Assembly (NCBI GenBank): GCA_041538025.1
Contig: JBGOEV010000006.1
Span: 1-64,000, forward strand
Source: Thermosaccharophagus gerlachensis
Lineage (GTDB): Bacteria; Armatimonadota; Fervidibacteria; Fervidibacterales; Thermosaccharophagaceae
DNA length: 64,000 nucleotides
Direction of reading: 5' to 3'
The notes under the pieces were generated by a model that ran no database searches, was not told the origin of the DNA, and worked only from the letters and a program-made list of their open reading frames with translations. A program made the position numbers and the translations under genes. Positions 1 through 8,977 of this stretch are shown in pieces (position 1 is the first letter of the stretch; each line of letters starts with the position of its first letter).

Positions 1-1
1 G

Positions 2-826
2 CGGAAGCCGATCATAATCAACAGTGAAATGATGAAGCATTCATACATAGCTCAAAGGCTTCGCTACGGTGGCAAAGGAAGCGCGATATCTTTCCCACTC
101 CTTGAGGATGAAGGTGTGAATGGAGTCCTCAATGTAACGCGTTGGGAAGATGAACCGCAGTTCAAAGAGAGCGATGTTGAAGCGTTTGGGTGGTTTGTAG
201 CGTGGGCAAGCAAAGTGGTTTCACGCTCCCTACAGTATGAAATGCTCAAGGAAAGTTTCTTCAACACGGCTCGTTTGCTTGTCTCGCTTCAAGAAGCTCA
301 AGACCCGTATAGGCGCTCACATTCAGAGAGGGTTGCTGAGTATGCATGTGCTCTGGCAGCTTCCTTGGGTTGCTCACGAAGGGAAATTGAAACGGTGAAA
401 GCTTCTGCTTTCCTCTACCAGATAGGTTTGCATCAGATTGACAAGGCTATACTTCATAAGAAGGGCAAACTTACGGAGGCTGAGTATGAGCAGGTAAAAC
501 GATACCCTGAATTAACTATTCAAGCACTCGGTGATGTTCCATTCATCTGGGATGTGCGCGAGGTCATTCTCTCCCATCGTGAGCACTATGATGGTAGTGG
601 TTATCCAAATGGGAAGAGTGGCGATGAGATACCATTCTTAGCTCGCTTACTCTCTGTTGCTGATACTTATGTTGCGCTCACCTCTCCAAGACCACACCGC
701 CCAGCGATGAGCGAAGAGAGCGCAAAGGAAGAGCTATTAAAGATGGCAGGGAAAGAACTTGATCCTGAACTAACTAAATCATTTGTCAAGCACATCCTTG
801 AGGGAGCAAAGAAAAAGAAGCTTTGA
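2..826 (+). CDS. GAF/HD-GYP-like protein, 5' end cut by window, metal ligands degenerate
   Basis: The reading frame is open from base 2, so the true start lies outside the window; the ATGs at 29 and 32 are probably internal. The first ~75 residues look like the end of a GAF sensor domain. The rest has the HD-GYP layout: an HSERV helix, a VADTYVALTS segment and an intact HYDGSGYP motif. HD-GYP enzymes normally hydrolyse cyclic di-GMP with a di- or tri-metal centre. Here the signature LHDIG is LYQIG (bases 413-427), so both the His and the Asp that name the domain are gone, and the later HPE histidine reads RYPE. I infer a catalytically dead sensor or binding protein. The family call is confident; the activity is doubtful. 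It is followed 42 bp later by an amidotransferase gene on the same strand. Confidence 0.8.
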   Translation, partial: RKPIIINSEMMKHSYIAQRLRYGGKGSAISFPLLEDEGVNGVLNVTRWEDEPQFKESDVEAFGWFVAWASKVVSRSLQYEMLKESFFNTARLLVSLQEAQDPYRRSHSERVAEYACALAASLGCSRREIETVKASAFLYQIGLHQIDKAILHKKGKLTEAEYEQVKRYPELTIQALGDVPFIWDVREVILSHREHYDGSGYPNGKSGDEIPFLARLLSVADTYVALTSPRPHRPAMSEESAKEELLKMAGKELDPELTKSFVKHILEGAKKKKL

Positions 827-868
827 GAGATTGAACTACCCCTCTTCAAGCGCTGATGGAGTGAAAAT

Positions 869-1573
869 GTGATGGTGCTCTATGTGGACATGAACTTTTT
901 TGAAGACTACAAGCGTAGCGATGGGCGCTTCTCACACAAGTTGCGATTTGAAGAGCTAAGTGGTGAACCGTGTCTTGTCCTCAATTACACGCAACTATCA
1001 AAAGCATTGTTTGAGGAGCTTTCGCCGAAGGCACTCATACTGAGTGGCTTTGGACGCTCTTTTGAAGACTATGATGTGCCCAGCTTCTACGAACTCAACG
1101 ATATACTGCATGAGACTGAAATACCAACGCTTGCGATATGCGGTAGCCATCAGCTCCTCGGATTTTTATTCAACCTCAACATAAGAGCTGTTGAACGCTT
1201 ATATGACCAGCCAATGAGGAAACTTCGTCCAGGAGAACCAGACCATTCACCAACAGCGTATCATCCGGGTTACTTCAAAGAGGAAGGCTTCTACCCGGTG
1301 ACGATAGTTAAAGATGATCCATTGTTTGACGGTTTAAGCAATCCATTTTGGGTTCGTGAATCGCACTACTGTGAAGTTAAAGAACTGCCACCAGATTTTG
1401 AGCTCCTTGCGTCCACCCCAGAATGTCGCATACAGGCGATGAGGCACCGCAGTAAATACCTTTACGGTGTCCAGTTCCACCCAGAGGCGTATGTTGAACC
1501 CTACATGGATGGAAAGCTAATCTTGGAAAACTTCTTCAAGCTTGCCCGCACAAAGCGCTTTTCAGCGAAGTGA
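869..1573 (+). CDS. Class I glutamine amidotransferase-like protein
   Basis: This 234-residue protein has the class I (triad) glutamine amidotransferase fold. An ICGSHQLL segment near residue 92 supplies the likely nucleophilic Cys, and GVQFHPEAY near residue 196 supplies the His-Glu pair. The domain is usually ammonia-donating and partnered with a synthetase, but no synthetase subunit is adjacent, so the substrate is unknown; it resembles stand-alone GMP-synthase-like amidotransferases. The start is GTG at 869 with ATG at 872 directly after it; GGAG at 858-861 fits either. It follows the degenerate HD-GYP gene and is convergent with galT, 17 bp away. Confidence 0.75.
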   Translation: MMVLYVDMNFFEDYKRSDGRFSHKLRFEELSGEPCLVLNYTQLSKALFEELSPKALILSGFGRSFEDYDVPSFYELNDILHETEIPTLAICGSHQLLGFLFNLNIRAVERLYDQPMRKLRPGEPDHSPTAYHPGYFKEEGFYPVTIVKDDPLFDGLSNPFWVRESHYCEVKELPPDFELLASTPECRIQAMRHRSKYLYGVQFHPEAYVEPYMDGKLILENFFKLARTKRFSAK

Positions 1574-1590
1574 GTATGCCTTTAGGATGG

Positions 1591-2598
1591 CTACACACAT
1601 CCCTCTGGTAGCTTCACACTCCTTAGGTGGGCAGCGTTTTCCTCTGGCAAGCTCACATTGATGCTTATCCCTGAGCCAAGCTCAAACCCAGCTGGTGTGG
1701 TTAACCTTGGCACAATCCTCACATACCAATGGTAGAATGGCTCGCCAGCGGAGAAGTGTGGTGCGCTATGTAGCACGAAATTGTAGTCTGGTTGGTTTAA
1801 TCCGATGTGTAGTTTTAGAAGGGATGCTTTGAGGGCGTTTGCAAGGGCACTCAATTCATCACCACTTAGTTCCGAAAATGAAGCCTGATGGCGTAGCGGT
1901 ATGACCCATGTCTCGTATGGGAAAGATGCAGCGTATGGCACGAGACATAAAAAGTGTTTGTTGCTCCAAAAAACTCTCACACCCTCTTTCAGTTCATACT
2001 CCAAGATATCGCAAACGGCACATCTACCGAGGGCATCATAGTGCCTCTCAAGTTCATACATATAACGCCTTATGTGAAGCGGTATGAAAGGCATGCCAAT
2101 TAGCTGTGAATGCGGATGCACAAGCGATGTTCCAGCCCTCTCACCTTGATTGCGGAAGATGATTATGAGCGAGCAATATGGTTCTTTGCTCAACTGGCAA
2201 AACCTCTCGTAATACGCTTGCATGACGAGTTCCACATGGTGCGTGCTCAACGTAGCTATCGTTTCATTATGCTGTGGTGTCTCAATTATTACCTCGTGTT
2301 TACCCACTCCATCCATGCGCAAGTAAATACCGTTTCGCTGTCTTTTTGGATGTCCGTTCGGGACGAGCGCAGGGAATTTGTTTGGCACTATCCTAACAAG
2401 CCATCCACTGTCGCTCTCGTATTTTAGGACTTCTTTTGGTGTCATATCTTCGTTTCCGGGACAAAATGGACAAGATGGATCATAAGGTGGTAGCTTCTTT
2501 GGTTCTGCCTTAGAGGCGAAATCTTCCGGGCGCTTTGCCCTCTCGGTGGCAATGATCACCCATTCCTTCGTAACGAGATTCTGTCTAACCTCTGGCAT
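1591..2598 (-). CDS. galT: Galactose-1-phosphate uridylyltransferase
   Basis: GalT transfers UMP between UDP-glucose and galactose-1-phosphate in the cytoplasmic Leloir pathway. The 335-residue protein carries the HPHSQ active-site motif at about residues 161-165, whose second His is uridylylated in the family. It also has a CPFC zinc-type pair at 43-46, a CAVC pair near 195 and a C-terminal HWYVRIVPR segment. The length matches class I GalT. ATG 2598 is preceded by AAGGGGGTG. It stands alone: the galactokinase-family gene of this window lies 40 kb away and no epimerase is near. The enzyme family is certain; strict galactose specificity is not proven, since some relatives act on other hexose phosphates. 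Confidence 0.9.
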   Translation of the reverse strand: MPEVRQNLVTKEWVIIATERAKRPEDFASKAEPKKLPPYDPSCPFCPGNEDMTPKEVLKYESDSGWLVRIVPNKFPALVPNGHPKRQRNGIYLRMDGVGKHEVIIETPQHNETIATLSTHHVELVMQAYYERFCQLSKEPYCSLIIIFRNQGERAGTSLVHPHSQLIGMPFIPLHIRRYMYELERHYDALGRCAVCDILEYELKEGVRVFWSNKHFLCLVPYAASFPYETWVIPLRHQASFSELSGDELSALANALKASLLKLHIGLNQPDYNFVLHSAPHFSAGEPFYHWYVRIVPRLTTPAGFELGSGISINVSLPEENAAHLRSVKLPEGCV

Positions 2599-2763
2599 GA
2601 TGCAAGCACCCCCTTAAATTGCGCAATCACAGTATGCACACAGTTGATTTGGATTATAAAGCTTGCTACGCAGATCGTTTGTATGAACCTGCATCATACT
2701 CATTAGTGTGCGTAAACGAAAGCAAACCGTCATTTTTAAATTTTTGATGAACAAGGGGACGCT

Positions 2764-3597
2764 GTGAAAATGAGCGTTGATAAGCTGTTGCTGTCCATAG
2801 TTATCCCCGCTTACAATGAGCGTTATCGGTTGCCGCAGACACTTAAGCGGATAGTTAACTATGTCCACCAAAAGGGGTTGCATTGCGAGATCATCGTTGT
2901 TGATGACGGAAGCAATGATGACACAAGCAATATTGCTTTGTTGACTGCTAACGAACTCTTCTTTGGCAACCTTAGAGTCATACGATACACACCGAACATG
3001 GGTAAAGGATTTGCTGTCAGAACTGGCATACTCGCATCTCGTGGTCGCTTCATTCTATTCACAGATGCTGACCTCTCAACGCCTATTGAGGAACTTGATA
3101 AGCTCCTTAAACCGATTGCTAACGGATTGTGTGATATCGCTATCGCTTCGAGAGCACTTCCTGATTCCAAATTGCAAGTGCGCCAACCGTTGCCCCGAGA
3201 GCTCCTTGGGAGGGCTTTCAATGTTGTTGTTCAGGCTCTCCTTTTGCCCGGCATCAAGGACACTCAGTGTGGGTTTAAATGCTTTAGAAGAAAAGCAGCG
3301 TTTGATATTTTCCCCAGACAGCGTGTATTTGGCTTTGCGTTTGATGTTGAGATACTTTTCATTGCGAGAAAGCTTGGCTATCGCATCATTGAGGTCCCAG
3401 TTCGTTGGATCAACTCACCCGAAACGAAGGTCAAACTCTTTAAGCACGGTTTCCAGATGCTTCTACATGTGTTGCTAATAAAGTGGAACGCCCTCTGTGG
3501 AGAATATAACGCTGTGACTCCTGTGCCACATTTTGTGCGTGCTATTGAATTTTTTGCTAATCCACAAGCAACAACTAACGAATTGAGACAGGACTGA
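2764..3597 (+). CDS. Family 2 glycosyltransferase, dolichyl-phosphate glucosyltransferase-like
   Basis: This 277-residue GT-A glycosyltransferase has SIVIPAYNE at residues 11-19, VDDGS at 46-50 (nucleotide binding) and TDADLS at 100-105 (metal-binding DxD-type motif). It has no long C-terminal membrane domain. This matches the soluble or peripheral dolichyl/polyprenyl-phosphate beta-glucosyltransferase group, which loads a sugar onto a lipid phosphate at the inner membrane. The acceptor and sugar are inferred from the family only. GTG at 2764 is spaced well from AGGGG at about 2754; ATG 2770 is an alternative. It is convergent with the MEMO-AMMECR1 gene. Confidence 0.8.
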   Translation: MKMSVDKLLLSIVIPAYNERYRLPQTLKRIVNYVHQKGLHCEIIVVDDGSNDDTSNIALLTANELFFGNLRVIRYTPNMGKGFAVRTGILASRGRFILFTDADLSTPIEELDKLLKPIANGLCDIAIASRALPDSKLQVRQPLPRELLGRAFNVVVQALLLPGIKDTQCGFKCFRRKAAFDIFPRQRVFGFAFDVEILFIARKLGYRIIEVPVRWINSPETKVKLFKHGFQMLLHVLLIKWNALCGEYNAVTPVPHFVRAIEFFANPQATTNELRQD

Positions 3598-3630
3598 AGC
3601 ATCAATTTGCCCTTATGAACAGCATCACTA

Positions 3631-5286
3631 TTACCGTTTGCCAATCACCTGTGCATCAAAGCGAAAGACGATAGCGCCTTCTTTCCATGCATCCTTTTCC
3701 AAGCCGGCTTTCTGACATGTTGCTTCAACAAATTTTGCTCTGTCCCACCCGAACTCTGTTGCCACTTGAGGCAAAAGCAATCCGAAGTGCTCGCCCGAGA
3801 TCACAACTAAACCATGTCTCCCAATCTCAATCTCATTCAAACTGATTATCTCCTCAAGTCTTCCAAGGACGGTGACCTCAATATCAAGCTTTTCAACTTC
3901 CTCGGGTTTGACTGGCTCAAACCTCTTATCGTGGAGTGCAGCTGATATAGCTGCATCAACTGCTGCCCTGTAAAGCGGTTTTATCGGTTCAACTATACCA
4001 ATACAGCCCCTCAGGTTGCCGTTTTCCTTCAGAGTTACAAAGACACCCCAATGCTCAAACAGCTCTTTATGGCTCACTTGCAACTTTGGTTGCTGTTTCT
4101 CCTTGACAATGCTTCGTATAGTGGCTTTGACGATTTGCATGAGTTCCTTGCAAGCACTTTCGCTAAGCTGAGGTTTTATACGGGCTTCGTGCAAAGAAGG
4201 TTCTCGGATGGGCTTTGATGCTTTTTGAATTTCCCCACTCGTCTTCCCTGTGATGCGTGCTGCCATGTAGCCGACTACCTTTTCTTTGTCACCGCCCGGA
4301 ACATCGCCAGAATTGGCATACATAAGCACTTCTAATTTCGGTAATTGGCAAAGCATCCTTACAGCTTCAACAACAGCAATTACTGCACTCAAGCCACATA
4401 GAGTGCATTCAAGGTTTTTGATGTTCCTTTTGAGCAACTGCTCATTTGTCTGCCATATTTTTTCAGGTGAGAGCGTTTTAATGGCGTTCATAATTTCTCG
4501 GTCAACCTTAACAGCGTCTTCCGATTTAGGGTAGTGTGACATATCACTGCTTGCAATTAGAAGGGCTCTTTTACCTGCAAGCACTTTCGCGATAGCTCTT
4601 CCCAAGAGCATGCAATGCTCTAAACTCATCTCCCCGGTAGTGACGGGGATAAGTTTCCATCCATCCACAAGAGCAAGCTGTAAGAAAGGGAGTTGGCTCT
4701 CTATGCAATGCTCTTGGTCGTGTGCGAGGCTGTTCCTGTAGACAAGGTTACACTGTTTTACAAGCATCTCGCAATGCTCTGTATCAACATTGACCTTCCC
4801 AAGTGGCGTCATGAAACTCTTGGCTGTCGGCACAGCAGCACCCTGTAAGGGGAAGTAATGGCTTGGTCCAATAACAAGCACAATATCGTATTTGCAACCT
4901 TCAACTGCTTTGTAAGCTTCAGCAGCAACTTGCCCACAGAACTTCCATCCTGCATGCGGGACAATCAAAGCTATTGGAGGTTCTCCCGTGCGCTTTGATT
5001 TCGCCGAGCTTAAAAGCTCAAGCACAGTCTGTTTTAGCCTCTCTGGCTCTTCTGGATACCAAAGCCCATAAACAGCAGGGGGACGAACTTCTGGGCGTGC
5101 CAACATGTTGGGGTAAGCAACACCAGTAGCTTTAACTTGCGCTTCGCTCTTCAGTTTTCCTCCCTTCACATGCCCGAGTTCGTTTGGCTGTGGTGGCAGT
5201 GATGTCGTATGCCTCATACCACACCCAAAATGTAAGACTAAAAGCACTACACTGCATATCACAATGGCACAGTTTCGCAGCATCAT
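3631..5286 (-). CDS. MEMO1-AMMECR1 fusion protein (AmmeMemoRadiSam proteins B and A)
   Basis: Two conserved domains of unknown biochemical role are fused. Residues ~72-345 form a MEMO1 domain with PHAGW at 110-114, GPSHYFPL and EHCIESQLPF. Residues ~375-545 form an AMMECR1 domain with its hallmark LRGCIG. In human MEMO1 the two His and one Cys bind metal; here the His are present, but the Cys position in the SSDxxH segment reads Ser, as is usual in bacteria as far as I recall. The N terminus is hydrophobic and ends in HFGC near residue 22, suggesting a secreted protein or lipoprotein with an imperfect lipobox. The gene is last in a three-gene minus-strand unit with the DUF362 and radical SAM genes, which matches the known association. 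Function is unknown. Confidence 0.9.
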   Translation of the reverse strand: MMLRNCAIVICSVVLLVLHFGCGMRHTTSLPPQPNELGHVKGGKLKSEAQVKATGVAYPNMLARPEVRPPAVYGLWYPEEPERLKQTVLELLSSAKSKRTGEPPIALIVPHAGWKFCGQVAAEAYKAVEGCKYDIVLVIGPSHYFPLQGAAVPTAKSFMTPLGKVNVDTEHCEMLVKQCNLVYRNSLAHDQEHCIESQLPFLQLALVDGWKLIPVTTGEMSLEHCMLLGRAIAKVLAGKRALLIASSDMSHYPKSEDAVKVDREIMNAIKTLSPEKIWQTNEQLLKRNIKNLECTLCGLSAVIAVVEAVRMLCQLPKLEVLMYANSGDVPGGDKEKVVGYMAARITGKTSGEIQKASKPIREPSLHEARIKPQLSESACKELMQIVKATIRSIVKEKQQPKLQVSHKELFEHWGVFVTLKENGNLRGCIGIVEPIKPLYRAAVDAAISAALHDKRFEPVKPEEVEKLDIEVTVLGRLEEIISLNEIEIGRHGLVVISGEHFGLLLPQVATEFGWDRAKFVEATCQKAGLEKDAWKEGAIVFRFDAQVIGKR

Positions 5287-5298
5287 TTAACACCTCAT

Positions 5299-6360
5299 TC
5301 ACATTTCAATCTCAATCACATCTACCATGGCTTGATCAGCGAAGCCGAGTTTCAAAGGCTCTTTTGCTGCTGTCAGGATGTATGTTGGTTTCCTACCCTC
5401 ACTTTCAAGATTCTTCAAACCCCTCTTCTTCCTATAGCCTTCAACCACTTGCCAGCCGTAGAAGTCAACAGCAACTGGGTCTGTTGAGATTATGATAGCG
5501 CCATGCCGAACAACAAACTGTGGCTTGAAACTTGGACCACCATGATATTGAACATCAAGCGCATCGCATACGATGAGCTTTTGCTTGTTCTTTATCTCCG
5601 CAAAAGCACTCAACTCTGCTATCTGCGGATCGCCTTTATCGCTGTGGTATTTGTTCGGGTTATGGACCGCCCCAAGCCAGTTCTTCAAAGCGCCCGTGTA
5701 GCCAACTATGCCGTGATCCTTTACCACGGGCATGTTCACAAAGGCAGTGCAAAGCCTTGTGACAATACGGCTGAGCAGTGAACCAGTGCTGCTAACTTCG
5801 TAGATATCTTCATCGTATCCAATGCCTTCTGTATCTGTTCCAAAACACAACGGCTTATCAGCCACTGTCACCTTAAAGCCTGCGCCCTCAAGCTCCCTGT
5901 TGGATCTGTCCCAGATGAGTATACGCTCACCTTTCACTCCAATTCCCATGAGTTCCATTGCAACAGCATATGCAATCTGAGGATGCGTTGACATCCTTGC
6001 ACCAGCAAGGCAATTGACCTTTATACCGATTATCTCATCAGGATCAAAGAGAAGCTTCCACGCATCTTTTGCTGACTCGCTCCCCGTCAGTCTCACAATA
6101 CCCTCTTGAAGCATTCTACGAACATCATCAATGTGAATCGTGCCAGTCGCCATATACTTCTTGCTCTTAACTACAACGATGCGAGTGGGCTTGCTACTCT
6201 CCTTCGCATTCGTGTGGAGTTTCGTTTCTGCGTTGCTGGTCGTGATAAGATGTGGGTCTTCTTTTCTCTTGCACGACTGGCATAGAAGCACCGCCGATGT
6301 TCCGAGGATTCCGCTAAAGAACTTGCGCCTGCTAATCTTGCTTTTCATTTCCTGCATCAT
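5299..6360 (-). CDS. DUF362 family protein with twin-arginine-type signal
   Basis: The 353-residue protein belongs to the DUF362 family, whose biochemical role is unknown. Conserved-looking stretches are IGIKVNCLAG, MPVVKDHGIVGYTGALKNW and DPVAVDFYGW. The N terminus reads K-SRRKFF followed by a short hydrophobic stretch, a twin-arginine export pattern, so the protein probably acts outside the cytoplasm. The ATG at 6360 overlaps the TGA of the upstream radical SAM gene (ATGA), implying translational coupling; a longer in-frame start at 6399 would place the signal internally and is less likely. MEMO-AMMECR1 follows 12 bp downstream. No ferredoxin-type cysteine cluster is visible, unlike some DUF362 relatives. 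Confidence 0.85.
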   Translation of the reverse strand: MMQEMKSKISRRKFFSGILGTSAVLLCQSCKRKEDPHLITTSNAETKLHTNAKESSKPTRIVVVKSKKYMATGTIHIDDVRRMLQEGIVRLTGSESAKDAWKLLFDPDEIIGIKVNCLAGARMSTHPQIAYAVAMELMGIGVKGERILIWDRSNRELEGAGFKVTVADKPLCFGTDTEGIGYDEDIYEVSSTGSLLSRIVTRLCTAFVNMPVVKDHGIVGYTGALKNWLGAVHNPNKYHSDKGDPQIAELSAFAEIKNKQKLIVCDALDVQYHGGPSFKPQFVVRHGAIIISTDPVAVDFYGWQVVEGYRKKRGLKNLESEGRKPTYILTAAKEPLKLGFADQAMVDVIEIEM

Positions 6361-7487
6361 CGCCACACACCTGCGATTGTAAAGCCACACTTTGCACACC
6401 TACCGTTTACAAGCCCTCGCACATCCGTTTTGTATCCATACCTTTTTATGACGATGCTTTTGCATCTTGGGCAATATGTGCTTTCAGCCCTGTGTCCAAA
6501 GACATTACCGATGTAGACATAACGCAATCCTACCTCTTCAGCGATGTTATGGCATCTCTCAAGTGTCTCAACAGGAGTTGGAGGCAAGTTCCGCAATTTA
6601 TACATGGGGATGAAACGGCTAAAATGTATTGGCACATCAACACCCAAGTTAACTTTGATCCAATTGCACATCTGCTTCACTTCATTAGGTGAGTCATTCA
6701 GTCCGGGCACAATTAGCACTACCAACTCAAGCCACTTACCTGACTCCTTTATCAGCTCTATCGCCCTCAGCACAGGCTTCAGTTGTCCCCGACATATCTT
6801 TCTGTAAAACTCCTCGCTGAATGCTTTGAAGTCAACTTTTATACCGTCAAGCACTTTGCAAACTTCGCGCAATGGCTTCGGCTCAATGAAAGCGTTTGTG
6901 ACCATCAAAGCCCTTATGCCAGATTTATTTGCGAGCTTTGCAGTGTCAAACATGTATTCGTAGAAAACAACTGGTTCTGTGTATGTGAATGAAACCGACG
7001 CACATTCAAACCGCTTAGCCAGTTCAATAACTTTTTTAGGGGGCATGTAAATGTTTTTGGTTTGCTCTGGGCGACGCTGTGATATCTCCCAGTTCTGGCA
7101 ATAGGCACATTCAATGTTGCATCCAGCAGTCGCAATTGAGAACGAAAGTGTTGCCGGGAGGAAATGGAAAAACGGCTTTTTCTCAATCGGGTCAACATGG
7201 ACAGCACACGGGTTTGAATAAACGAGCGTGTAATAAATGCCATTGCGGTTCTCACGCACGCCACAGAATCCCCTCTCGCCATCATCAACGACACATTTCC
7301 TCGGGCATAGCTCACAGCGCACCTTCTTCAACTTCAGCTTCGTATACCACATTGCCTCTTTTATGTCCCCTTCCCATCCTTCTCTTTGCGCCATACAAAA
7401 TCCCCGATCGCCAATGCCTGTCAGCAAGGCTGAAGAGAAGATGCACCTTATAAAGCTACGCCTGCTAAATCGCCCCCGATCACCCAT
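6357..7487 (-). CDS. amrS: AmmeMemoRadiSam system radical SAM enzyme with Tat-like N terminus
   Basis: This 376-residue radical SAM protein has the 4Fe-4S motif C123-x3-C127-x2-C130 within TAGCNIECAYC. An N-terminal CELCPRKC plus RGFCGVREN block (about 58-80) is typical of the AmmeMemoRadiSam enzyme. At the C terminus CPRC and CAKCG form a zinc-ribbon-like pair. The family is related to pyruvate-formate lyase activases, but its substrate is unknown. The first residues carry SRRSFI and a hydrophobic stretch, a twin-arginine-type signal, which is odd for an oxygen-sensitive enzyme needing a cytoplasmic reductant. It is first of the unit radical SAM-DUF362-MEMO/AMMECR1. A paralogue lies at 19587-20627. 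ATG 7487 follows GGTGAT. Confidence 0.9.
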   Translation of the reverse strand: MGDRGRFSRRSFIRCIFSSALLTGIGDRGFCMAQREGWEGDIKEAMWYTKLKLKKVRCELCPRKCVVDDGERGFCGVRENRNGIYYTLVYSNPCAVHVDPIEKKPFFHFLPATLSFSIATAGCNIECAYCQNWEISQRRPEQTKNIYMPPKKVIELAKRFECASVSFTYTEPVVFYEYMFDTAKLANKSGIRALMVTNAFIEPKPLREVCKVLDGIKVDFKAFSEEFYRKICRGQLKPVLRAIELIKESGKWLELVVLIVPGLNDSPNEVKQMCNWIKVNLGVDVPIHFSRFIPMYKLRNLPPTPVETLERCHNIAEEVGLRYVYIGNVFGHRAESTYCPRCKSIVIKRYGYKTDVRGLVNGRCAKCGFTIAGVWR

Positions 7488-7642
7488 GACTAAATCACCA
7501 GCTGGTTTGTGTTAGATGCGCCATCTTTCAATTTTATACGCACTCAGCCGATGAACAATGAAGAGCAAACGGCAGATGCAACAATAATTTATTGAGCTAA
7601 GCAAAGCCTCTTGTGTAAAACAATGGACGAAGTTAAACGACC

Positions 7643-8971
7643 ATGAGGATAGAGAGCATTTCCAGAGAAGTAAAATCACTACTATGGTTGCTTGCCCTTC
7701 TGTGGGAGGCGATCAGCGCCTCGCCATTTGATAGCGTGCAAACTTACAAGCTCAAGAACGGTATCAATGTTGTGCTTGATCCATTCCCACACAGCTCGCT
7801 GACGGCAATTGCAGTGTGTGTTCGTTCTGGTTCAAGTGATGAACCGATGAATGCTCGTGGTGTAGCACACTTGGTTGAGCACATGGTCTTCAGGCAAGCA
7901 AAGAAGATTAGCAAGCTTGAATCGCTTGGCGCAATAACAAATGCTGAAACTGCATTTGACTACACAGCCTTCTACTGTGTTGTTCAGAGCAATATCGTTT
8001 ACGATGCAGTTAAAGCGATGTGTGAGTTGTTTACGCCAACGCTTGACCGAAGCTCAATTGATGTTGAAAAGGAAATCATAAGCCTTGAGCTGATGCAGCG
8101 TGATGAAGATCCAATAAAGCTTGTAAGAGTTATTTCGCAAGGGCTTCTATTGGGCTTCCACTCAATCAGCGATAACAGCGACCTCAAGCAACTGAGCTAT
8201 GAGCAGGTGCTGCACTTTTACAGAACAAACTATGTGCCATCTAAAATGAGCGTAATCTGTAGCGGTTCATTTGATGAGAACGCCCTTTTGAAAACTTTAC
8301 AGGAGACATTCGGCAGGTTAAAAGGCAACGGTGACGAACTGCCCGAGCTAAAGCAACGGCAGTCACGTGGTTTTCTTGATTTTCTTAAGCCACTTGTTTT
8401 GGAGATTGATAAACCCTTTCATGCTATGTCAATGTCGTTTCTGGCTCCGGGAGCAAGCGAGCCGAAAGCGTTAGTAGCTACGGAAGTAATCGCCATGCAC
8501 TTAAGTGACAGCCATATCGGTATCCTTGCCAAGCTTGCAAACCAACATCAAGGCAATAGGTTGCCGATACTGCGCTTTGAAGTGTCTTTCATCCCACGTA
8601 GGCATGAGTCAATACTTTCGCTCAACTTCCTTTTAAGTGAAGGAAGGTTTGCCGAAGTCGAAAAAGAAATAATTGAGCAATTGAACAACATGCGCAATAA
8701 CCTGTTGAGCGAGGAGCGCTTGTTGCAGTGTAAGCGACTGAGTGAGCTACATTTTAGAACCCGTTGTAAAACAGTCCTTGAGAGAGCAAAGACACTCGCC
8801 GAGGCAGAGGGGATAGCAAATTACGAGCTCGCAATTCGCTATCCGGAGCTGATTGAAGGAGTAAGCAGCAATGATATCATGCATTTATCAAAACGCATTT
8901 TCAATGCCCGTGCTTACGCCGTCACTATTATCAAGCCATCAACAACCCACCGCATAACTGATGGAGGGTAG
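7643..8971 (+). CDS. M16 family zinc peptidase (insulinase-like)
   Basis: Residues 76-80 are HLVEH, the inverted HxxEH zinc motif of M16 metallopeptidases, and an EKEIISLE segment near 142-149 supplies the third ligand region. An N-terminal domain and a more diverged C-terminal domain fit the 442-residue length of processing-peptidase-type M16B proteins. Residues 11-26 form a hydrophobic signal peptide, so the enzyme probably acts in the periplasm. Bacterial members degrade or process peptides, and some work in non-catalytic partner pairs, but no second M16 gene is adjacent. It lies 6 bp upstream of folP, probably on one transcript. ATG 7643 has only a weak ribosome binding site. Confidence 0.85.
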   Translation: MRIESISREVKSLLWLLALLWEAISASPFDSVQTYKLKNGINVVLDPFPHSSLTAIAVCVRSGSSDEPMNARGVAHLVEHMVFRQAKKISKLESLGAITNAETAFDYTAFYCVVQSNIVYDAVKAMCELFTPTLDRSSIDVEKEIISLELMQRDEDPIKLVRVISQGLLLGFHSISDNSDLKQLSYEQVLHFYRTNYVPSKMSVICSGSFDENALLKTLQETFGRLKGNGDELPELKQRQSRGFLDFLKPLVLEIDKPFHAMSMSFLAPGASEPKALVATEVIAMHLSDSHIGILAKLANQHQGNRLPILRFEVSFIPRRHESILSLNFLLSEGRFAEVEKEIIEQLNNMRNNLLSEERLLQCKRLSELHFRTRCKTVLERAKTLAEAEGIANYELAIRYPELIEGVSSNDIMHLSKRIFNARAYAVTIIKPSTTHRITDGG

Positions 8972-8977
8972 AAAGCC

